From positions 820,441,896 through 820,505,895 of the forward strand of contig NC_081414.1 in assembly GCF_030272615.1 (NCBI RefSeq): a stretch of DNA of 64,000 nt. Direction: 5' to 3'. This document shows positions 1-13,127 of this stretch, in pieces (position 1 is the stretch's first letter; each line of letters starts with the position of its first letter). Position numbers and translations under genes: made by a program. The notes below the pieces were generated by a model, which searched no databases, was not told the origin of the DNA, and worked only from the letters and a program-made list of their open reading frames with translations. Origin of the DNA: Cryptomeria japonica. Taxonomy: Eukaryota > Streptophyta > Pinopsida > Cupressales > Cupressaceae.

Positions 1-1320
1 CAATCTAAGGATATGTATCTAACTCATGTTGTATGGAAAGCCCCAAGATATGCATCTAAGATAGTGGCAACTATGGAAAATATGTAACACCCCCGCTATG
101 AGGCCTGGAGGACTTAAACAAAATAAATAACAAAAATGCGAATAATTTTTTTCAAACGAGTTAAACCATACAATTGCAATGAGTATCATGATTATACAAG
201 ATAAAGATAAAATGAACATATAATATCTAACAAGAGTTCCCAAGGCCCCACAATGATGATACTCAAAATAACATAACCATACATACAAGAATAAATGGAA
301 CTTTTATGAATAAGATTACCCTAGCCTTTACAAGGTACATGATTCAATATACATAGCCATGGAATAATACATATGATCATCGTTACATTACAAGGTACCC
401 ATAAGGATAAATTATCCATGAGTACAATAAAGAAGTGAGTACAAAATCTGGAACATAATGTAGGTCTTCAATCTCCTCACGAGCTATCACAATCAAGATG
501 CAAGTCGAACCAAAACCCAATAGGTGCGAATAGCACTCCACCCAACCATGAGGTACCATTAGGTCCACCCCCCGTGCTAGGAGGTATCAACCTGACCCAT
601 GAGACAAAAGGGAGAACAATATGATACAAAGACTCTCTTACGAGGCTCTCAAGACTACAAACATAAGAGATCCACAAGACTATGTTCACAAGATCTCAAA
701 AGTACAAGCAACCGACTTTCAAAGGCCCGAGCAATCCACAAAAGAACAAAACTAAGAGAGACCACTAGGTATGCAATAGGGAAGAGTTCCATCACTAGGT
801 TGTCATGAGTTACTCTGGTGAGTCTTCACTAGGTCTCAGACCCCTTCTTGGGTTACCCTGGTGACCTCTCTTGACCATCGAACCCCATACAACTCTAGTG
901 GATCACACCAACCTTTCATAGGGACAAGATTGGTGGATGTCATTCCAAGCCTTCTCAGCTTACTCTAAACCTATACAAGTGTTCAAAAGTAAGAGAGACA
1001 ACAATATTTATCTAATTAATGTGAGATGGCCTATGGAAACCAAATACATAAAACAACACATATGAATATCCCCACAAGGACAGAAAAGATCCAATAGCAA
1101 AAATAAGGTCTCATCACGCTAAGGATAAAAGAATTCAATTCAAAATTACTAAGAAGACCACAGTAACACTTATACGACAAAATAGTTTAAAACATCATTA
1201 ACTCTATTAATCCAAAGTTTTAAAAAGAACCATTATAACTTATTTTACTCTTAATAGTTTGTTCAATTGAACTAACATTACATTATCCAATTAATTAAAA
1301 TAACACATTTCATTATCACC

Positions 1321-1343
1321 ATATATATATATATATATATATA
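1321..1343. repeat. (AT)n microsatellite, short
   Basis: Uninterrupted AT dinucleotide run of about 11 units. It is likely to be length-polymorphic. Confidence 0.95.
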
Positions 1344-1429
1344 AAGTTACTGACCAAACTAAACATCAAATAGTAGAGCGCATTGAAGGAATGTTGGGGG
1401 CTGAACACAACAAAAACCAGAGAAGGAAT

Positions 1430-1640
1430 ATCGTGGGGAATACCGCCCATGGCAGTGGGAAGGTTCCCCCCCCCCCCCCCCCGGCCCCCAACAGCTATGG
1501 GGAGGCTCCCCACCATAGTGGGTAGAGCCACCCATAGTCACGGGTGGGGCTCCCCACCGTGAGCTCTCCCATGACTGTGGGAAAATCTCCCCATAGTCAT
1601 GGGTTAACCCACGGTAGTGGGTTGAGCCCACAATGCTCAA
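1430..1640. repeat. GC-rich cluster of inverted repeats with a C17 run
   Basis: This GC-rich island sits in AT-rich DNA. It begins with a 17-base C homopolymer (1466-1482) and then shows several short palindromes, for example GGTGGGGCTCCCCACC and GGGGAGGCTCCCC. Words such as CCCATAGTCATGGG and CCCATGACTGTGGG recur in alternating orientation. It does not look coding. It resembles the palindrome clusters inside the LTR elements further along the window. Confidence 0.7.
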
Positions 1641-1691
1641 AACAGTAACAACAAAAATATAAAAAAATAGACAAGGTCGATAAAACAATAA

Positions 1692-1830
<139 letters not shown>

Positions 1831-2677
1831 TTAATCAACAACAGGCAAGGTTTTCTCAGAAAAGAATAAATATTATCCTCTCAATCCATGAATCTAGAAA
1901 CACTATTTTGCAAAACAAATATAATCAAATATATCCAAAATTCCATATTATTTCCCCATAACCAGAAAAAAATTTCATGCATAGAGCCTTCTCTTCATGG
2001 CATGAATCTCTCCTATTATCCCCCCAAAAGTAGAATATAATTATTTCCCAAATGTAACCCCGATAATGCATGAGCGAATTTTTTTTCCACTAACTCCAAA
2101 ATATTTAATATTCATAACTCCCCCTTAATTAGCAGTAATTTAAAATAAATAAATAAATATCAATTATAAATACATTTTTCTAAAATAAAATAGATTATTT
2201 TATGAGCACAAATAATATACCAAATAATTAGTATAGTCTCATTTAACAACTCTTTTTCAAATGATAAAATAAGTTAATTTACTTAGCTAATAAATATAGC
2301 TTAATTTAATATTGTATAACTATTCACTTTATAAATTAACAAAGAAATATTCAAATACCATTTGTTTATAAAAATACTATTTTCCTACAATAATATTAAT
2401 TAAACATTAACCATACTCTACGATGACGGACCACAAACTAACATAGCACGTAGTCAAAAGGACATGACCAACAATTATGAAGCTAACAATGACCACTAGG
2501 AGACTCGTTCCATAGGAATGATGGTTATGTCTAGGGTTTGACTGATACACCAAATTTTCCACATTACCATTGGGTTGTAGAGCATGCTCAAACCTGAAGA
2601 TTTGGGTGGAGTCGATGCACAGTACCTGCAAGCACATAAGCAAACTATCAAAACTGTACATATAACCATATAATAAC

Positions 2678-3740
2678 TGTAATGGTGGAAAAATGGTGAA
2701 TGGTAGATTTAAAGGAAAACTACCCTTTCCCTCAAAGAGATATGAGAGTGTCACTATTGATTACCCTTCAAACACTTTTCACCATGTTACATTAGGAAGA
2801 GGATAGAATAATTCACTAGATTCAATCTCTCCACATGAAGATGGTAGATTGACTTCTGAATGAATTGGGAATGTTAAGTTGATCCCCTCTTCCTTGTTGG
2901 AAATGGAAAGGAAATTGATTGAATTATGTAGTGCAAAAGTGACAAAGAATTGATTATAACTTGAGATCGGAATATGGGATGAAGTTGTGCACTTGGATAT
3001 GGCAGTAATATGTCAAGACGAAGTCGCCTTGAGAATTTGAGGAAAAGTTGCCCGGACCATGGCGGGAATGTACTTTAGGTCAAACCCCAGTTTTGGAATT
3101 AACCAAGTAATGAAAGAAAGTACTTGCAAGTAGTTGTAAATGAAAGACTGAATTGTAAATCACCTCAAGGGAGGTTGTGATAGCAATGTTGATAGAGATG
3201 CTTGTGTGGAATTGAATGTTGAAATCAATCTTCTCTTCAATGGTTGAATCCTTCACTTGAATGCAACACCTAGCCTTGAAGGGAGACTTGAGAATGCTCA
3301 ATGTTGGAAAAGATTGCTTGATCTCTTATGCAACTTGAATCTATCCAACTTCGATCTATCCAACTTATACAAATGAGAGGACGAATGCCCCCTTAAATAC
3401 ATGTTAGTGGATCTGTTTTTCATCACAGGTCGATCACATCAGGTGAGTTTCCCACTCGATACACAACCAACAATGCAACCCTAGGAAGGGTCCTACCCCA
3501 AAATAGGGCAGGGATAGGGGCGCCATGCCCCTTTCCTAGGAGGACAAGGGTGCCATGCCCCTATCGTACCCCTTTCTCTAGGGAAGAGTGTGGACGGGGT
3601 GATGCAGAGGCTAAGGAAGAAGTTGTTTCTGAGGGTTGAGAAATCTTCGGTCTCCGATTAGGCTAGAGGATTCAAACTCGTGCGCGTGAGGACCCTAATA
3701 TAGTAGAAAATTATGAGGATCACAATTTTTTGACACTACA
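2678..3740 (-). repeat. Element A 3' LTR (1063 bp)
   Basis: It matches 9109-10335 along its whole length but lacks about 140 bp near 3071 and about 36 bp near 3570, the latter within a repeated GGGGC-type palindrome block. TG...CA ends are intact and TSD ATAAC sits immediately to the left. On the minus strand it is the downstream LTR because the coding runs towards it. Confidence 0.92.
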
Positions 3741-3755
3741 TTTAGCCCCCATATT
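3741..3755 (-). other. Element A polypurine tract
   Basis: Directly upstream of the 3' LTR on the minus strand is a G-rich run (reads ATGGGGGCTAAA), as expected for the plus-strand primer. A stretch at 3756-4530 follows in which I see no conserved domain. Confidence 0.6.
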
Positions 3756-4530
3756 AGCGAGAGTATAAGCCTACGCCAATACTTTTAGTAAAGTACAAGG
3801 AAACAAGATTGAAATACTTTTACCACATCAAGGAGGCAAGATGCACCAAGCCCCGGTGGACTTAGGATCTTATGACTTTGATTGACAAAGAAAAAGGGAA
3901 GACCAAGAAGGGGAGAACCATGACTTCAAGTAGCAAAGTTCCCCTCACTATGAGTCATTAAAGAAAGGATACAAAATATTACAAAGCAAAACAAAGTTCA
4001 CTAAGTAATTCTAAGTACCACAAGAAGGAAAGTATGAGTGGACTGTATGCCCCCACGTTAAAGCAATCGCACGCGCCTTATCGGGAGAGATTGATTTAAG
4101 GTAGGATACACCCAAGAGAGAGAATGAGGGAGCACGTTATCACAAGGATGTAGCCCCCAATTGAGGAATAAACCCAAGGATAATGAACACAAAACATGAG
4201 GTAGTGTCACTTTCCTTGGAGTCACTATGTTGTATGATAACTCATGTATATCATGTATGTATATGCATATAATAATATTCATTCCCCAAAGAAGGACACC
4301 TTAGAAAAAAGGGAAGAGAGGATGTCTTTTGAGTCAACATGAAAGAAACCAAGAAAAGACCTCAATGCTTTGCATCATCCCCAAGTAGACATTAAGGGAA
4401 CAATAGAAGAACAGGGATACACATAGAAGAATAGTTACAATAGAGAAAGAAAGGAGAGAGAGAAAGATCTGTGGTGCTAATATTACTAATCTAGCACGAC
4501 ATCCACCTCCCGATCCTACTGATCACTATT

Positions 4531-5394
4531 TTAGGAAGGCGAGAAATATGTCAAAGGAACGACATCGAGCATAGAAGATGGAGCTATCACAAGATCCAAC
4601 CAAGGACTATGCTCATGTTGTAAGTCACTTTGTTTGATTCTAGGAGCTAGGTTTAGGGTTTGTGAAAACGCATCTGATAAATGCTTGTCTATGTCAACAT
4701 ATTCATACTCACTATCAGAAGCATTATGAGTTGTATTTCCATTATGAATAACATTTTCACCAATTTCTTCATCAAAGTTTAGAGAAAGAGGAGCAAGAAC
4801 ATGAATAGGAGTAAAACCATCACATGTTTTGTGCAACTTATGATTCGGAGATGTAGGTTGAACATCTTGCTAAGGAGAAAAGGGAATCATGTCAACTGCC
4901 AAAGTCTGAGGAGATTAAATAATTTGAGGGATAGCTTCACAAGCTTGAACATGCCATCTTCGTTAGTGTTCTCTTACACAACGATTTCGTCGAGTCTTAG
5001 TTGAAGGTTGAAAACGAGGAGGAACACTTGAAAAAGTAGGAATATTTCTCTCCTTGATAGTGGAAGTTTTAGGTTGAGGTCTTTTAGGTTGAACAAGAGG
5101 AGAAGAAGGCCTCTTTTGTCGATAAGAGGAAGGAGGTGGAACTATGCCATAGAAAGGAGGAATATTAGGTGTTGGAAGGAGACTAGGTCCATCATGAGGA
5201 GGAGGTATAGGTTTAACCTTAGGAAGAATATTGTTGTTCTCCTTAAGAGAAGGTAAAGTCACATCCATAGGAATAGATTGATGATATTCCTTTGGAGGGA
5301 GGTTAGTTCTATCCGTGAGGGGAAGAACCTCATCTTCAAGAATAATAGGAATGTCAAGTGTTGGGGATCTAGGTTGACTTAAGGATAAAATCAT
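4531..5394 (-). pseudogene. Element A post-protease proline-rich region, degenerate
   Basis: Two broken reading frames (4963-5394 and 4531-4836) follow the protease. The first is rich in proline and basic residues (for example PPPSSYRQKRPSSPLVQPKR) and the second is acidic near its middle (SDSEYEYVDIDKHLSD). In gypsy polyproteins this position is the linker leading into reverse transcriptase, but no RT motif follows. I therefore read this as the last surviving piece of pol before an internal deletion. The function of the linker is unknown. Confidence 0.55.
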
Positions 5395-5466
5395 ATTGTT
5401 CTTCCATTTTTTATAAGATTGATAAAGAGCATCACTCCTTGATGGAAGAGATTGAAATTGTTTAGG

Positions 5467-5950
5467 CTAAAAGAGATCAATAGGAACATTGGGGCTTCTT
5501 TCGGATGGACAAAATAAGCTATGGTTCACGGTTATGATTTTGCCATTGTGAGGAAATTTTAGACACTTGTGTATTAGAGAAGCAATATACTTCATGGAAG
5601 ATAGCCAATGATAGCCCAACTTCACATGGAATTGCTCAGAAGAAGGTATGATAACAAAGTCAACATCCAAGGATTTAGTATGAACCTCAACATGAAGGGT
5701 GATAGAACCAATGGTAGGACAAGAGAAGCCATCGAATAACTTCACAACCACATTAGAAGCATCATATATTGGTTATGCAGTCGTAAAGTGAAAAGATACT
5801 CTTCAGTTATGACATTAACCATGCAAGAGGAATCAATCAGGGCACCACGTTAAGGGATATCCTTAACCTTTCCAACTATGTATAAAGGGCCATCAGGTGC
5901 TATAATGGTCTCGCTAGGGTCAAATGTAATACAAGGATCCTTAGGCATAT
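5467..5950 (-). pseudogene. Element A retropepsin (aspartic protease), frameshifted
   Basis: The N-terminal half is readable around 5757-5950. It has an active-site-like stretch ALIDSSCMVNVITEEY, with D-S-S in place of the usual D-S/T-G. It carries a stop (near 5850) and a frameshift into the C-terminal half. The C-terminal half (5467-5751) has the family pattern LGYHWLSSMKYIASLIHKCL followed by KFPHNGK. This matches plant gypsy proteases, which cut the Gag-Pol precursor. It lies just downstream of gag in the expected order. The enzyme would be inactive in this copy. Confidence 0.8.
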
Positions 5951-5959
5951 CTTGTGTTT

Positions 5960-7189
5960 CTACCATATTAACCAAGTTTTGAGCCATAGAGATGAATTCT
6001 TCAAAAGATAGAGAATTAGGCACACAATCTCAATAATGTTAAAGGTATGAGATGGCAAGGGATCAATGAAAATATTAAGATTTTGATCAGGAGGAGCTAC
6101 TAATTTATTCCCTTTATCATTCACACCAGCCACAAATATAGTATTATTATCAATCAAGTATTGAATCTTATTCTTCAATGCAAAACATTTCTCAGTATCA
6201 TGACCAGGTTGACAATGAAATTGACAAAAAGAATTGTTATCAAAATAAGGGGATGCAAGTTTAGAAGGGTCAATTTTTTTTATAGGACGAAGTTTGATAA
6301 TATTTATGTGCAACAATTGAGACATAATACTATGTAAAGATTCATTCAAAGGAGTAAACTGCCTTTCTCTTTGGAAGAATTTTGAAATAGAAAGCACACT
6401 TGTTGTAGTATTCACATTGTTGTTGTTGATTGGATCATTGAACTTGATGAAGCTTTTTGTTGGTTTAAACTTTGCAAAAGGTTGTTGAACACTCTCCCCC
6501 TTATCACTCGGAGCCATAGGAGTGGATTGCTCCATTTGACTCACAGCCAGTTGATAATTGTGGAGTGTTGCGCACAACTGCGGAAAGGAAGTAAACTCAG
6601 ACAAAAGAAGATTTTCCTTGATATATTTTTGTAAATTAGAAATGAAAATTCATTGAATATAATTATCAAGTACATAAAAAAAAAATTCATCACACAAATG
6701 CTTGTATCTACCAATGAAATCAGTCACTTTTTCTTTAACACCTTGTTTACAATGCATTAAATCAGTCAAAGTGATTTTAGGACCAATGTTGTTTTGAAAT
6801 TGTTGGATGAAAGTATTTGCCAATTGTTGAAATGAAGTGATGGAATAAGAAGGCAAAGAGAAATACCATTGTAAATCCTTATCTCTTAGTGTTCTTGTAA
6901 ACAGTTTTGCAAGCAATCTTTGATCATAAGCAAAATCGGTACACAAGGTTTGAAATGTTTTGACATGTGTAAGAGGATCACCTTTTCCATTATAAAGTTC
7001 CGATTGAGGAATCTCAACATGTTTAGGTTGCACAACTTTAACAATATCAAGAGAAAGTGGGCTCGCAACATCGAAGGTGGGCACACTAAACTTGGATTGA
7101 CTCGTGGAAGCAATTTGTTGTTGTAAAGAAGACACAATTTGAGCAAGATTGTTAATTGTCATTTCGGTAAAAGAATTGATGTTAGACAT
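5960..7189 (-). pseudogene. Element A Gag, capsid domain and CHHC knuckle
   Basis: One frame from an ATG at 7189 runs to 5960, interrupted by a single in-frame TGA at 6650-6652. Residues about 60-170 form a plant Retrotrans_gag domain, with recognisable blocks NGKGDPLTHVKTFQTLC, DLQWYFSLPSYSITSFQQL and FIQQFQNN. After the stop the frame continues into a knuckle C-x2-H-x4-H-x4-C (CQFHCQPGHDTEKC near 6200), typical of some plant gypsy Gags that lack the usual CCHC. The product would form the virus-like particle and bind RNA. It sits between the Gag N-terminal ORF and the protease. Confidence 0.85.
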
Positions 7190-7256
7190 ATGTGATTGAG
7201 AAGGTGGTGTTATGTTATTGAGAGAAGGAATGGACTAAGAATAAGGTGGTGGGACA

Positions 7257-7895
7257 TTATGATAAGTAGGCATTAGTGATGATTGGGTAGGAAAAGGGAC
7301 ACTTAAAAGTAAGAATAAAGTTGTTGAAGGAATTGTCCCCTTGTGTCACACTAATTGGTTGAGGAATAGTAGGAAAACTCATGGAAGACATAGGTAAAGA
7401 TGGAGGATTAAATGAAGAAGAGGGATTGCCCCCATGACCAATTTTTGTAGGGATGGCATTTTGAGTTGAAGTAGCCATGATGTTAGATGTGAAAGTAAGA
7501 ATACTAGTCATAGGAGTAGTCAAAGGAATTGAAGGATTGACTTGTGCTGAAGGTTGTGAGTAACTTGAGATTTTGGCACAACTCTTGATAGGCATGACAT
7601 TAGAATCAACAATATGTACAATGCCATGCAATATATCAATTCCATTCTTATCACTTTGAATCATGTGTTTCAAGCCTTCAATTAATGGAAGAGCTTCACT
7701 ATTAGGGTATTCTTGGGACATCCATTTTTGAAAGCTATCAAATTGATTGTCCAATGTAGAAAGTTGATCTAAAGAAACCCTAGTTAAAGCTTCTTCTTCA
7801 TCATGATATTCATTAATGGGGTGAATAGGCACATGATTAGGATGGGAAGAATTAGCATGATCCTCGTTAAAGAAGTCGCCCAAATTAGGCTCCAT
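7257..7895 (-). pseudogene. Element A Gag N-terminal segment
   Basis: This 212-codon frame starts at ATG 7893-7895 and is rich in Ser, Pro and Asn (for example PSSSFNPPSLPMSSMSF). It lies upstream of the capsid domain in a different frame, so a frameshift near 7200-7256 separates them. An acidic N-terminus and a disordered middle are usual for this part of plant gypsy Gag, and no further domain is visible. The ATG follows about 1.2 kb of leader after the PBS. Confidence 0.65.
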
Positions 7896-9086
7896 CTCCT
7901 CAATAATTCACCCTTGGGAAGCCTTAATTCTAATGCTTTGTCTAATAGGGATGGGATAGGTAGGACTAATAGTGGTAAAACTCATGCACTAGAGGGAAAA
8001 ATTGAATTTTGAATTGTGGAACAAAGGTTACAAAAATTGAGTAATGCAAAATTTAAGAAAATAATGATTACACAATTTGAACATTGTTGGAGGAAGAGAA
8101 TGACACAATTTCCAAAAATGAAAGGAAATGGGAATTTCAAAATAGGGCCAAGGGAAGACCACTTAATTTTAAAATCAGAATTTTTAAAATCAGGGTAGAC
8201 TATAATTAACCTCTTAATTTTAAAAAATTTCTTGAAAAATTAAAATGTTGAATTTTGAAGGTATTTTCGATTCTAGAGGGATCAAAAAATGATAAAATCA
8301 GCCAATCTTCTGGATTTCGGCTAGTAAATATAGTCATAATAGTCTCCCAAAATTTTGGGAAAAAATTTGACGACTGTGGCAGGAACGCACATGGTCCGAC
8401 TAACATTTTCTGAAATTTTCAGGGATGGATATTATGATGATTTTAAAGCTAACCCCAAAAACTTGGCAAATTTTATGATCTCTAGATAGGCAAAATGAAG
8501 GCGCAAATGTAAAGATAGGAACCTATTAGGGTTTTGAAGAAAAAGAGGAATTGAATTGCAATTTGAAAAAGGGTCAAACCTAATGGATAGGGACACATTG
8601 GAAAATGTTTAGAAATCTGAATGTAAATGAAATTAATTTGAAATTCGCACAAAATCCAATTAGTTTTAAAAATTAGGGTTTGATGACCTAACCACTTAAC
8701 TTTGAAATTTGAATTTTGGGAAGAAGGGGGGAAATTGAAAATTTGAATTGTAGGATTGAAGACAAATCTAAGAACAATCAGAAATTTGAAAATTAAATTG
8801 AAATCCAATTTTTGCACAATTTCAAGATGATTTTTGAAAATTAAGGTTTTCACAAGTAACCTCTTAATTTTGTAGATTTTATTTGCAATTTGAACAAGAC
8901 AAAGAGGAAATTGAATTTGAGAAACAAAACAATTTTCAGATCTAACAAAACCATGAGCAATTTTTACAAATCACAAGTTCAATTTTAATTTTAAAAACTA
9001 GGATTTTTAATGATTTAACCACTAAGTTTGCAGAAATTTGAAACTTGTAAATGAAAAATATGCAATGTTGTTCAAAGGAAAGCATA
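7896..9086 (-). other. Element A untranslated leader
   Basis: About 1.2 kb between PBS and gag with no sustained reading frame. It is AT-rich and full of related words such as TTTGAATT and GAAATTTGAA on both strands, suggesting internal slippage. Long leaders are common in plant gypsy elements. No packaging signal can be identified by eye. Confidence 0.6.
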
Positions 9087-9105
9087 CTTCACGTCGGGTT
9101 CACCA
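9087..9105 (-). other. Element A candidate primer-binding site
   Basis: Three bases inside the 5' LTR the minus strand reads TGGTGAACCCGACGTGAAG. It starts with TGG, as expected for the complement of a tRNA 3' CCA end. I could not assign the tRNA with confidence. Confidence 0.6.
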
Positions 9106-9108
9106 AAA

Positions 9109-10335
9109 TGTAATGGTGGAAAAATGGTGAATGATAGATCAAGAGGAAAACTACCCTTTCCCTCAAAGAGAGATGAGAGTTTCACTATTGATTACCCTTC
9201 AAACACTTTTCACCATGTTACATTAGGAAGAGGATAGGATAATTCACTAGATTCAATCTTTCCACATGAAGATGGTAGATTGAATTATGAATGAATTGGT
9301 AATGTTAAGTTGATCCCCTCTTCCTTGTTAGAAATGGAAAGGAAATTGATTGAATTATGTAGTGCAAAAGTGACAAAGAATTGATTATAACTTGAGATCG
9401 GAATATGGGATGAAGTTGTACACCTAGATCTAGCAGTAATATGTCGAGACTAAGTCGCCCTACAAATTTGAGGAAAAGTTGTCTAGACCGTGGTGGGAGT
9501 GTACACGATCCTCCAAAAAATCTGTAAAACGAAAAGGGTTTTTCTACCTTTGCAAATAGAGCCTGAATCTGAGAGTACAGTTGTGCACCTGCAACCTACA
9601 CATAGAAAAGAGAGGGAAATGGGTTGGGATTGGGGGTTTTCCTTTAGGTCAAACCCCAGTTTTGGAACTAACCAAGTAATGAAAGAAATTACTTGCAAGT
9701 AGTTGTAAATGAAAGACTGAATTGTAAATCACCTCAAGGGAGGTTGTGATAGCAATGTTGATAGAGATGCTTGTGTGGAATTGAATGTTGAAATCAATCT
9801 TCTCTTCAATGGTTGAATCCTTGACTTGAATGCAACACCTATCCTTGAAGGGAGACTTGAGAATGCTCGGAGCTGGAAAAGAATGCTTGATCACTTATGC
9901 AGCTTGAATCTATCCAACTTTGACCTATCCACTATGCAAATGAGAGGACAAATGCCCCCTTAAATACATGTTAGTGGATCTGATTTTCATCGCAGGCCGA
10001 CATCGAGGGAGTTTCCCGCTTGATACACAACCAACAATGCAACCCTAGGAAGGGTCCTGCCCCAAAATAGGGCAGAGACAGGGGCACCACGCCCCTCTCC
10101 TGGGAGGACAAGGGTGCCACGCCCCTTTCCAAGGGGGGATAGTGGCACTATGCCCCTGTCCTACCCCTTTCTCCAGGGCAGAGTGTGGACAGGGTGATGC
10201 AAAGACCAAGGAAGAAGTTGTTTCTGAGGGCTGAGCAATCTCCAGTCTTCGATTAGGCTAGAGGATTCAAACTCGCATGCATGAGGACCCTAATGCAGTC
10301 GAAAATTGCTAGGGTTGCAATTTTATGACACTACA
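9109..10335 (-). repeat. Element A 5' LTR (1227 bp)
   Basis: The longer and less deleted of the two LTRs, with TG...CA ends and TSD ATAAC on its right. Near 10075-10170 it holds three GC palindromes of the form AGGGGCACCACGCCCCT and variants. The 3' LTR keeps about two of these, so this block is an indel hotspot. Confidence 0.92.
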
Positions 10336-10340
10336 ATAAC

Positions 10341-12902
10341 CAACCGTGAAAAGGGAATGAAAGAGACGTAGCTTTCCCATAGAGAGTAATCGATATTTTT
10401 TCCTTTCACCCAAGCATAACAGAGATAAAACACAATGTATGGTCAAAAAAAATAATTATTAATAAACATAATGATTAAATCCTAACATTACATATATAAA
10501 CCATCTCAATGATCATCTAACTATTAGAGCATAGATAACATCAAATAATCATATCATATACAACAGTATGAAAATCATCATTACTCCAACAATCCACATA
10601 TCAAGAGCATAAATGTCACATATGAATCCAAGAGTCATGGACAAACATCATATCCAAATCAAAATCGACCAACACCAAAAAAGGTCGAAACCACACAGAA
10701 AGATCAAAACCATAAAGTCTAACAAGTCAAAAGAGAGAGGACACTACAAATGACATGGTTGTGTGTTGTCTTTGTGTCTATTCATTCTAGATATAAGTTT
10801 CAATAGGATCTGTAGATTTCCAATTACTAAAGATATGAACCATGGTGTACATACAAACATTGTTATCATGAAAAGAAGTTGGATTTCTTGCAATTGATAA
10901 AATTTAATCTTTTTTTCTTTATTGTTATACTTTTTAATGTATACAACAAGATAATTTTAGGACTAACTGTGATGTACATATTGCAAGTCATACTTATAAT
11001 ATTAGAATATTATTTTAATTTAATAATCTATATGCAAATGGTCCACTTGGGACCCTAACATGTTACATCATGTTGAAATCATTGAAAGAGATGAGTTGGA
11101 ATCAAAAGGAGCACCCAACATAAGTGAAACTAGTCTCCTAAAAAAAAGGATCTTATATTAGAGCAACTAGAGTCTTATAAGTTGAAGTTCTCATGCAAAT
11201 TCTAGCGCTAGGATTTGGGAGATAAGTCCAATGTGTGTGCATCTCTTTTTTGTATGTTGAGTATTGAACACACTTCATTCAATTCCAACTATACCTTTGA
11301 ATACCACATGGTGGTTTTGCTCAAGCCAAAAAATTATAAATTGAAGTGTTGGGTGAATAATTTTACAAATAAAGGTTTAAAAAGTCTTAAGCATTGATCA
11401 TTTGCTCCAAGGAGGAAGACATTGCTACAAGTTTTAATTGGTGAGTCATTTATTATGTGTTACCTTGTATAATATTAATATACTAAAGGATCTCTCTTTG
11501 GTTTTTATTATTGTTAAACATCATATTTAGTTTGATCTCTATTACATATAACTTATATCAGTTGGAAAGATCCAATTTAAGATGTGTTTATTGCTTCTAA
11601 CCAAATAAATTAACCTCTAGATTTGACAACAATTGACTAGAGTTAGTGAAAAAAAATGGAATAGAAAAATACACATTCTATAATACTTGCAAAAGAATTG
11701 TACATTATATAGGCCAATCCAAAATTGTGGGGAACCCAAACAGACTATGCAACTCATCACTATGTATGTATGTATGTATGTATGTATGTATGTATGTATG
11801 TATGTATGTATGTATGTATACACTACTTACCAAGACTCTTTGTATCATAACCACTATAACAGTTTTACAAGCTCAATTATAATTATCAATGTTTCTATAT
11901 TCATTCTCAACTTCTCACTAGCTCCCAAGTCTACAATCCTTCAACTCAACTTTCTTACATACTTCAACCTTCCTCCAATAAACTCTAGAAAAAGAAGTAT
12001 TCAATTTTATGTTGATGTGATGATTGTTGACCTTCCCCACATAAAAGACTAAAAACTCTTTTTCATGCCACACTTCTATGACTGAAACTATAATAAATCT
12101 AACATGTCAACTTCCACCATGTGGTTCTGCAAATTTTCCACTACTCGTGTATGCCTCTATATTTCAATTAAATACTTATGAGCATTTTGGAGAGTGACAT
12201 AACCAACAAACATGTGTTGTTGTTTTTTCACATATTGGTCAATGAATTGCTCTTCAACATATCTAGCCTTTGATGCATAGAATGGATCCTACATGGCTTC
12301 CCTAAGTTTGCAGATGTGTCACTTTGGTGGCACTTGTGCATTTCCTCAAGGATCTACTCTTTTGTAAAAAAGGCAAGAAAAATTTCAAATTATGCACTCC
12401 ATGTGGCAACAACCTTATACCTATTGTATTGTGTGGTAGCATTGTACATCATTAACTATTATAGACATAAAACCAAAACCACACACAAAAATTCATATTG
12501 AAGGAAACTATTTTGAGTGGTGTAATGATGCTCAAACCCTAGGATGCTCCTACATTAACAACACTCAAATATCATCCACCGGTAAATTTTTCCACTTGTT
12601 CAATTATCTATGTAATACCCACAAAGGTTTACAAATCAAGTCCTTGCAAAGCATACTTTTTTTCCACTGCCTTATTTCTTTTCAATGTAGATATTTTTTA
12701 AATAGTAACAATATATGCTCAAATATTTGCACCCATTTATTAGACACACATGTCTAAACCCCAACCATCAAAGAGGCTTTTTAAGCTACCACAACATATT
12801 GCCATCCTTACCATGTAATTCCCTAGTGGGTGCACCCAAGGTGGATGTAATCTTGGCAACCTAGGGAATTCTCCAAACTCTAAAGAATAGGTGTTTCCCT
12901 TG
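10341..12902. other. Unassigned AT-rich tract
   Basis: No gene is recognised. A tetranucleotide microsatellite is listed separately. Around 12070-12320 the minus strand keeps protein-like stretches (for example DPFYASKARYVEEQFIDQYV) interrupted by stops, so an old transposon coding relic is possible but not identifiable. Confidence 0.45.
11761..11820. repeat. (TATG)15 microsatellite
   Basis: A perfect tetranucleotide run. The Met-Tyr-Val-Cys ORFs reading through it on both strands are artefacts. Confidence 0.96.
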
Positions 12903-13124
12903 CTATGGAAACCCCTTTTCTACTCTTGAAAGGTTAAAGCCCAATTCCATTACCTCTACATACCAACCATAACTCACAGGCCCAATTTGTTCAAGGTCAA
13001 TCATGCACCTTTGCCTCCCATTATCCAACCTGAAAGAGTTTTTTGATGCAAAGATAACACCATAGTTAAGAGGCCTAGTACCAATATGAAGCTTACAACT
13101 CCCTGTTGACCAGGTTGAAAGCAC
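12903..13124 (-). other. Unrecognised 73-codon frame
   Basis: An open frame with protein-like composition (for example RLDNGRQRCMIDLEQIGPVS), lying next to a Copia-like LTR fragment. No domain, signal peptide or membrane segment is visible. It could be a fragment of a transposon protein or a captured gene piece. I assign no function. Confidence 0.25.
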
Positions 13125-13127
13125 TGG

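Larger units (their letters stand above)
2678..10335 (-). mobile_element. Element A: Ty3/gypsy-type LTR retrotransposon, gag-protease only
   Basis: A complete insertion of about 7.66 kb. Two direct LTRs (2678-3740 and 9109-10335) start TGTAATGG and end ACTACA. They are flanked by a 5-bp target duplication ATAAC (2673-2677 and 10336-10340). On the minus strand the order is 5' LTR, candidate PBS, about 1.2 kb leader, gag, CHHC zinc knuckle, retropepsin, proline-rich linker, PPT, 3' LTR. No reverse transcriptase, RNase H or integrase lies between the protease and the PPT, so the copy is non-autonomous or internally deleted. Frameshifts and stops show that it is old. Confidence 0.92.

Noticed and set aside
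11617-12052. ORFs with Met-Tyr-Val-Cys or Tyr-Ile-His-Thr repeats
   Set aside because: Artefacts of the (TATG)15 microsatellite on both strands.
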